Below, in pieces: positions 24,513-29,051 of a stretch of DNA of 29,051 nucleotides (position 1 is its first letter; each line of letters begins with the position of its first letter). Below the pieces are notes generated by a model. The model was not told the origin of the DNA and searched no databases. It saw only the letters and a program-made list of their open reading frames with translations. The stretch is from QVMP01 sp047974325 (lineage in GTDB: Bacteria > Bacteroidota > Bacteroidia > Bacteroidales > Dysgonomonadaceae), in assembly GCA_047974325.1 (NCBI GenBank), contig JBKECE010000252.1:1-29051 (forward strand), given 5' to 3'. Made by a program: the position numbers and the translations under genes.

Positions 24513-25814
24513 TCATTTTTGAAAAAACCATCCGGTATATGCCAAAGCCAGACTGAACGTATTTTCATCATTATAATCACCCCTGTTGAGAGTTCTTTTG
24601 GAATAATCAGCTTTCAAAACCATATTCGGAAGCAGGTAATAATTCAGCCCAATGGTGTATACATCCCGTTTGTTTCTCGGCATTTCGGCCATACCAGATT
24701 CCACATTCTGAGCACTGTTATAATATTCATAGCGTGCAAAAGGCATCAGCTTTTCTTTCGTGTTGAAAAATGAAAGGACATTGTATCCGGCTTCGATAGA
24801 ATACGACACTGCATTTTTAGCAACAGGAGTACGCGCAAAATTGGTAGCCTTGGATATCGATTTATTGATCTGAGATAAGCGTCTCGATGCTCCCAGGTTA
24901 CCGTATATGGCATTTCCTCTCACTGCAAAGTTTTTTGTAAGATATTGAACATCAAATGTCCCGATAGATACAGGAGCTTTAATGCCGTTCATTTTCTCAG
25001 GTTTACTCGCATTCTTTGCTGTGTTGTTGAAATATCCTGAAGCACCTATCCGTAAATTCTTTATTCCTGAATATTCCAATCGTCCGGCAAAAGCAGGACT
25101 TGTCATCACGGCTGTTTCAAACATTCCTTGCTTACCACCCTGAATCCAATTTTCGGAAGAAAATCCATTCGGGTCGAGTCCATTCACAACCATCAGTTCA
25201 TACCTGAAACCCGATATATAACCCAAAACAGAAATACCCGTTTCGTGCCATGTACATGGAAGTATTGTCATTTCACCTTCGGGACGTGCCGATGTAAAGA
25301 ACAAAGTAGGTTCATGATGTGCATTGGTGATACCGACAGGCACAATCATATGCCCTGCCCTAATATTGAACGCATTGCTGAATCTTTTAGTTATATGAAA
25401 TTGCTCCAGTTCTATTTCACCACCTTTTTCAATTTCCATTTCATATTCACCAGCTTCTTCATATTCCAATTCCATAGCAGCTCCGGCTCCACCATATTCG
25501 ATCTCCAATTCGGAACTTAGAACAATATCGTCCCTGAACTTATAATCAAAAGCCAGAACAGCACGCGGCACTGATATGTATGAGCGATTGGTTTTAGGAG
25601 CTCCCTTTTCAGAATCGGTGTATCTGTCAGCTCCATAATCCATGTGCTGATAGAGAATCTCACCATATCCACCAAATCTGTATTTATTAAATCGCCATTC
25701 GAGAGGATCAATTTTTTTTAGAGAATCTTGTGCGACAGATTCTTGTTGCGCTAATAATCTATTGTTGAGAATCAACAAATTGCATGCAACCGAAAGTAGA
25801 ATTACCCGTTTCAT
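24513..25814 (-). CDS. Outer-membrane porin with a glutamate-rich segment
   Basis: A 433-residue exported barrel protein, first gene of the iron/haem cluster. The signal peptide ends near RLLAQQ. Strand-like repeats and RAGHMIVPVGITNAHHEP, PCTWHETGI and NGLDPNGF are characteristic of Bacteroidetes porins of the OprO/OprP-like group. Residues 102-138 contain 14 glutamates and a single lysine, mostly in alternating ExE patterns, which is what a cation-binding loop or pore lining could look like. The ATG at 25814 is chosen over a TTG three bases before it. Upstream are a good -33/-7 pair and two dyads, one overlapping the start codon. Metal selectivity is inference from composition and neighbours. 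Confidence 0.87.
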   Translation of the reverse strand: MKRVILLSVACNLLILNNRLLAQQESVAQDSLKKIDPLEWRFNKYRFGGYGEILYQHMDYGADRYTDSEKGAPKTNRSYISVPRAVLAFDYKFRDDIVLSSELEIEYGGAGAAMELEYEEAGEYEMEIEKGGEIELEQFHITKRFSNAFNIRAGHMIVPVGITNAHHEPTLFFTSARPEGEMTILPCTWHETGISVLGYISGFRYELMVVNGLDPNGFSSENWIQGGKQGMFETAVMTSPAFAGRLEYSGIKNLRIGASGYFNNTAKNASKPEKMNGIKAPVSIGTFDVQYLTKNFAVRGNAIYGNLGASRRLSQINKSISKATNFARTPVAKNAVSYSIEAGYNVLSFFNTKEKLMPFARYEYYNSAQNVESGMAEMPRNKRDVYTIGLNYYLLPNMVLKADYSKRTLNRGDYNDENTFSLALAYTGWFFQK

Positions 25815-25839
25815 CAATTATATCTATGATTAATTGATG
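25812..25839 (-). promoter_or_regulatory. Inverted repeat covering the porin start codon
   Basis: Perfect nine-base arms catcaatta (25812-25820) and taattgatg (25831-25839) enclose ten bases. One arm contains the ATG of the porin. In mRNA this would pair the start codon; on DNA it lies immediately downstream of the -7 box, where a repressor could bind. Confidence 0.5.
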
Positions 25840-25840
25840 G

Positions 25841-25871
25841 CAAATGTACATCTCTGTATATTTAGAAACAA
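25841..25871 (-). promoter_or_regulatory. Promoter of the porin-imelysin cluster
   Basis: On the minus strand TTG (25871-25869), a 20-bp spacer and TACATTTG (25848-25841) fit the Bacteroidetes -33/-7 arrangement, 26 bp before the porin ATG. It is flanked by dyads on both sides. Confidence 0.6.
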
Positions 25872-25901
25872 TCACCTTTTTTTATTATTTTTATATAAAT
25901 A

Positions 25902-25921
25902 AATACCTAGATCAAGGTATT
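25902..25921. promoter_or_regulatory. 20-bp imperfect palindrome upstream of the cluster promoter
   Basis: AATACCTAGATCAAGGTATT is symmetric at 18 of 20 positions, with seven-base arms aatacct/aggtatt. It lies 30 bp upstream of the -33 element of the porin gene, where an activator would bind. It could instead be a weak terminator for the small gene upstream, but no T-run follows directly. The rest of the 272-bp gap shows nothing else. Confidence 0.45.
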
Positions 25922-26086
25922 GGTTCCTTAAATCTGTAATTGAATCAAAAAAGTCACTCAACTAGCTTATAAAAATAAATCTGTGTTAAAAACATATACT
26001 AACCCAACAATCTTCAATGGGATTGCTGTAGAAAAAAACAAATGTTTATACAAAAGGCAAGATAAACACGTCGTGCCCGCCCGCTA

Positions 26087-26395
26087 TCAATTGGGATTTG
26101 TATTGAAAGTCCAAGACTTTTCATTTTCATCAAATATAACAGTATACATAATCACCGAAGGCAGATGCAGATAGGTGAACTGGGTGTTCAAGGATGTTCT
26201 CACACCATCGAGATTTGCAACATAATAGTTCCATTCCAATATCTTGCCATAATTAGTATTTAAAACCTGAATATTCCCGTCACGAATAGCTTTGTTAAGA
26301 TCTTCGATAATATTTTTAATACCCTCATCGTTGTATCGACGAATCAATTCATTGTATTTCTTCATATAATCCAAAGCAAGTTCATCCGAATCCAT
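26087..26395 (-). CDS. Small uncharacterised protein (102 aa)
   Basis: I do not recognise this family. The 102-residue product begins at ATG 26395 with an acidic, helix-prone half (MDSDELALDYMKKYNELIRR), followed by an aromatic-rich, probably beta half (YGKILEWNYYV, FTYLHLPSVIMYTVIF). There is no signal peptide, membrane segment or cysteine, so it is probably cytoplasmic. It stands alone on the minus strand between a small membrane protein gene and the porin cluster, with a leader of about 115 bp that includes a palindrome at 26466-26483. An opposite-strand frame at 25983-26174 overlaps its end and looks like a shadow. It could be a single-domain alpha-beta protein, but that is a guess. Confidence 0.6.
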   Translation of the reverse strand: MDSDELALDYMKKYNELIRRYNDEGIKNIIEDLNKAIRDGNIQVLNTNYGKILEWNYYVANLDGVRTSLNTQFTYLHLPSVIMYTVIFDENEKSWTFNTNPN

Positions 26396-26465
26396 AATTA
26401 TAATATTTTAGAGGTTACACATTATATCTCATAAATGTATGAAAAGAATTTTAAAGTAGCCATTC

Positions 26466-26483
26466 TTCTTTTGTGCAAAAGAA
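26466..26483. repeat. Short palindrome upstream of the 102-aa gene
   Basis: Eight-base arms ttcttttg and caaaagaa are separated by TG. It lies about 70 bp upstream of the start of the 102-residue gene and 27 bp after the stop of the small membrane protein gene. It could be an operator for the former or a weak terminator for the latter; no T-run follows. Confidence 0.35.
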
Positions 26484-26509
26484 ATCAAGGATAAAAATTT
26501 CAGGTCAAT

Positions 26510-26722
26510 CTATTTTTTATAGTAACGAATTACCTTAATGATGAGTATGCACCACGTAACAATCGCTACAACCCAGATGATTGAAATATATTTCAAGAAA
26601 AACACACTAAAATAGGCTCCTAATAAAATGCCTATAGTTAAAAGACAGATTTTAAAAATTGCAAAATCCAAACCGGTGAACTGATGTGCAGCATTAACCA
26701 ATTTATTGATAAAGTTTTTCAT
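26510..26722 (-). CDS. Small membrane protein (70 aa)
   Basis: A 70-residue product with two closely packed hydrophobic segments (FKICLLTIGILLGAYFSVFF and IIWVVAIVTWCILIIKVI) and a basic tail IRYYKK, preceded by a short amphipathic stretch. I recognise the type as a small Bacteroidetes membrane protein of unknown function, not a named family. I chose ATG 26722 (MKNFINKL); ATG 26749 would add nine residues. It is separated from hemN by about 150 bp of AT-rich DNA in which I see no clear promoter or terminator. Confidence 0.65.
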   Translation of the reverse strand: MKNFINKLVNAAHQFTGLDFAIFKICLLTIGILLGAYFSVFFLKYISIIWVVAIVTWCILIIKVIRYYKK

Positions 26723-26871
26723 GAAAGATGTGTTTAAGTATAAAATCATTGACCTTAGATATAAACAAAAAGGCAGTGCTTAGGGTTTAAAAAAATCACC
26801 TAAAAACTTGATCTAATAAAAAAATCTTTTCTTGAATTAAAAAAAGTGATCTTGTTTTCGAAATCCAGATT

Positions 26872-28242
26872 TTATCCAACCTTCGAAAATCGCTTTCCTG
26901 TGTTATTCAGCATGAGTTTGTCGAGAGCGGCCGCAACATTACGCACAAAGGGAGTTGCGCCAGGGCATATACTGATTTGATCCTTGTCGAATATTACTAC
27001 TCCATCCTGTGCAAAAGAAGCTAATGCTTTTTCATCATAATTGATAGCCGACAGCACTTGGTTGACAGTTATATTCATCAGCGAAGCGATATCCGACCAG
27101 CGAACTTCATAGTTGCACATCAATGCAGTGATCACTTCCCGTGTTATTTGTTCATCCCGATTCAGGCTATACCCTTTCAGAACCGGAAATTTATGGTTCG
27201 AAACCTGCTCTATATACGACTTAATATCTTTTGTATTTTGGCTGTATGCCATCGATAATTGGCTGATCCCTGTCACACCGAATGCGTAAACCTGACCGGT
27301 CGTACGTCTGGTGCAATATCCCTGAAAATTGCGATGAAGCGATTTTGCCTGTTGAGCAGTATACAACTCATCACCGGGCAAAACAAAATGGTCAAGCCCT
27401 ACTACCTTATAACCAGCCGAGGTCAACAAATGCTTTGCCTGTTCATACAATTCATTTTTTCCCTGAGGCGAGGGCAATCCAAGTGTTTCCAATCTTGTTT
27501 GCAATGGATTTACCCAAGGCACATGAGCATATGAAAAAGTAACTAACCTGCCGGGTTGCAAAGCTATAGCTTTTTCCATCGTTTCAGAAAATGAATGAAC
27601 TGTCTGCAAGGGCAAGCCATAAATAAAATCCATATTCACGGCAATATTCCGTTCTTTAAGCAGTTTCACAATATCTTCGACAGGCAATTTTGATGGTTTG
27701 CGATTGACCGATTTCAAAACATCATCATTAAAATCCTGTACACCCAGACTGATCCGATTGAATCCGGCTTCAGTCAGATCAAGCCAATATTGTTCGTCCA
27801 AATAACCCGGATGGCATTCTATCGCAATCTCCGGATTTTCTATTGTCTCAAAACCCGAAAGCAAAAGAGTATTTATCTCTTTCAGTACAGACACAGGCAA
27901 AGATGTTGGGCTGCCACCACCATAGTGTATTTGAGATATTTTGCGTCGAGGGTCAAGCATTGGAAGCAACATCTCTATTTCATGCTTCAATGCCTCCACG
28001 TAAGACACCACTGTCTTTTTATTATCCAACAGCATCGCATTGCATCCGCAATAGTAGCACATCTTGTAGCAAAACGGAATATGAATGTAGAATGAAATAT
28101 GTTCTGGTTGCTGCATATTGGACTCCTGCACTGCGTTCAAATATGATTGGGCAGTGAATCGTTCATCAAAATAGTTTGCAGGCGGATAACTTGTATATCG
28201 CGGAACTGCAACACTATATTTATCTATCAGTGCTTTTTCCAT
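26872..28242 (-). CDS. hemN: Oxygen-independent coproporphyrinogen III oxidase
   Basis: Radical SAM enzyme that decarboxylates coproporphyrinogen III to protoporphyrinogen IX without oxygen, in the cytoplasm, for haem synthesis. The 456-residue length matches true HemN and not the shorter HemW. The cluster-binding motif is Cys58-x3-Cys62-x2-Cys65-x-Cys67 in PFCYKMCYYCGC; the extra cysteine is the HemN signature. VPRYTSYPP near residue 13, GGGSPT, SLGVQDFN and FIYGLPLQT follow in the expected order. The ATG at 28242 overlaps the end of the upstream transporter by 23 bp, so the two are translated from one transcript. Confidence 0.96.
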   Translation of the reverse strand: MEKALIDKYSVAVPRYTSYPPANYFDERFTAQSYLNAVQESNMQQPEHISFYIHIPFCYKMCYYCGCNAMLLDNKKTVVSYVEALKHEIEMLLPMLDPRRKISQIHYGGGSPTSLPVSVLKEINTLLLSGFETIENPEIAIECHPGYLDEQYWLDLTEAGFNRISLGVQDFNDDVLKSVNRKPSKLPVEDIVKLLKERNIAVNMDFIYGLPLQTVHSFSETMEKAIALQPGRLVTFSYAHVPWVNPLQTRLETLGLPSPQGKNELYEQAKHLLTSAGYKVVGLDHFVLPGDELYTAQQAKSLHRNFQGYCTRRTTGQVYAFGVTGISQLSMAYSQNTKDIKSYIEQVSNHKFPVLKGYSLNRDEQITREVITALMCNYEVRWSDIASLMNITVNQVLSAINYDEKALASFAQDGVVIFDKDQISICPGATPFVRNVAAALDKLMLNNTGKRFSKVG

Positions 28243-29051
28243 CGTTTTTCAAATTTCTGAATGCCGATAAGATATACAATAAAGAAACTGCCGCAATGGC
28301 TATTTCTACCAAAAACAGGCTGTCGTAACCTAAAACATCGGCAAGTTTTCCCGCACCAACTGCCATTATCATACCACTGATATGCGTTATCACAGTCTGC
28401 AATGTGAAATCCGTTCCTTCAAATCCTTTGCGCACACATTCCATAGATGTAGTGTAAACAACGATTGTCCCTAAACCATAGCTCAGCCACAACAAGGATA
28501 TCCCAAAATGGAGTGTAGCTATGTTGACATCCAAACGGGTTACTAGTAAGTAGAAGTAGATTGCAGAAAGAAGAATCATTACGGCAAAAATAATGCGTGG
28601 AATAAAACAACCTATTTTACGCACAATGAAACCACCAAGCAAAGATCCCAGACAACCGATAGAAGAACCTATCACACCGGACATCACTCCGATTTGCTTC
28701 ATGTTGTAGCCATAGTCTACGAGCATAGGCTTCAACATGGAGAGAATGCCGATGAGTCCGGCAAAATAGATAAACAAAAAGATGACTTGTTTCCAAATAC
28801 CTTTTTGTTTAAAGAATCCGAGCCAATCGTCAAAACTTACGGCCGAATTATTTTTGGATTCGATCGGCTGATCCACATCTTTTTCTTTGAAAAAAACAAG
28901 TGGAATGAGCGCTATTGCCACAAAAACAGCCAGATATGGCAATAATTGGTTCCAACCCAAACTATGATAGAGCAAGAGCAACACGCCACCACCAATCATC
29001 GCACCACCAAAGCTGCCCAATGATTGCATGCTATTGACCATGCTTTTGTTT
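28220..29051 (-). CDS. MFS transporter, N-terminus beyond the window
   Basis: The reading frame is open to the right edge, so only the C-terminal part (about 277 residues) is seen. It contains about eight hydrophobic segments, a charged central loop (FFKEKDVDQPIESKNN) typical of the mid-protein hinge of 12-helix MFS carriers, and LGSLLGGFIVRKIG, a conserved MFS loop. The internal methionine at 29041 is not the start; residues before it (Asn-Lys-Ser) continue the frame. It resembles the AmpG and RhtX/FptX siderophore-carrier type, which would suit the hemN neighbour, but I cannot separate these. Its stop overlaps hemN by 23 bp. Confidence 0.75.
   Translation of the reverse strand, partial: NKSMVNSMQSLGSFGGAMIGGGVLLLLYHSLGWNQLLPYLAVFVAIALIPLVFFKEKDVDQPIESKNNSAVSFDDWLGFFKQKGIWKQVIFLFIYFAGLIGILSMLKPMLVDYGYNMKQIGVMSGVIGSSIGCLGSLLGGFIVRKIGCFIPRIIFAVMILLSAIYFYLLVTRLDVNIATLHFGISLLWLSYGLGTIVVYTTSMECVRKGFEGTDFTLQTVITHISGMIMAVGAGKLADVLGYDSLFLVEIAIAAVSLLYILSAFRNLKNDGKSTDR

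Noticed and set aside
20458..25814. The two porins as a recent duplication
   Set aside because: Both look OprO/OprP-like, but length, motifs and the glutamate-rich segment differ and I see no shared long stretch.
25983..26174. 63-residue plus-strand frame between the porin and the 102-residue gene
   Set aside because: It overlaps the end of the 102-residue gene on the other strand and has no promoter-like element or recognisable motif; the minus-strand gene is the better candidate.
26750..26871. T-rich DNA after hemN as a terminator
   Set aside because: Several T-runs on the minus strand but no stem longer than five bases at a sensible distance.
1..29051. Mobile element, CRISPR array, tRNA or rRNA
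   Set aside because: I found no transposase or integrase motif, no regularly spaced repeats, and no cloverleaf or rRNA-like sequence in the short gaps.

Overview
The window is a gene-dense chromosomal segment of a Bacteroidota bacterium, most likely of the order Bacteroidales. Three things support this. The upstream regions repeatedly carry the Bacteroidetes -7 promoter element TAnnTTTG. Shine-Dalgarno sequences before start codons are not obvious. Many proteins are recognisable Bacteroidales versions (DUF5063, the QxH dihydroorotase, a cysteine-free sirtuin, CcsBA fusion). I see no IS element, phage gene, CRISPR array, tRNA or rRNA, and no gap longer than about 275 bp.

Positions 1-8090 read on the plus strand: dnaE, trxA, then an sppA-lpxK-punA unit for protein quality control, lipid A synthesis and purine salvage. 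A strong two-way hairpin terminator at 8120-8154 closes this half. Everything after it reads on the minus strand. In order of transcription from the right these are: an MFS transporter cut by the window edge overlapping hemN; two small uncharacterised genes; a seven-gene iron/haem-flavoured block (porin, imelysin lipoprotein, di-haem DUF1111 lipoprotein, second porin, mono-haem lipoprotein, large Rid-family protein, CcsBA cytochrome c synthase); pyrC with a BASS-type transporter; prfB with an EamA transporter; a sirtuin; and a DUF5063 / 3'-5' exonuclease / rRNA methyltransferase operon.

The most interesting part is the block at about 16.0-25.9 kb. Two outer-membrane barrels, an imelysin and two c-type haem lipoproteins are encoded together, next to the synthase that attaches haem to such proteins. 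I infer an envelope redox system for iron or another metal, loosely analogous to EfeUOB but with c-type haem proteins where EfeB would be and no recognisable permease. Its leading gene has operator-like dyads upstream, and an internal terminator-like hairpin separates the imelysin from the DUF1111 gene.

A second notable point is prfB. It is encoded in two frames with a textbook programmed +1 frameshift (AGGGGG then CTT TGA C), so a plain ORF call loses its first 52 residues.
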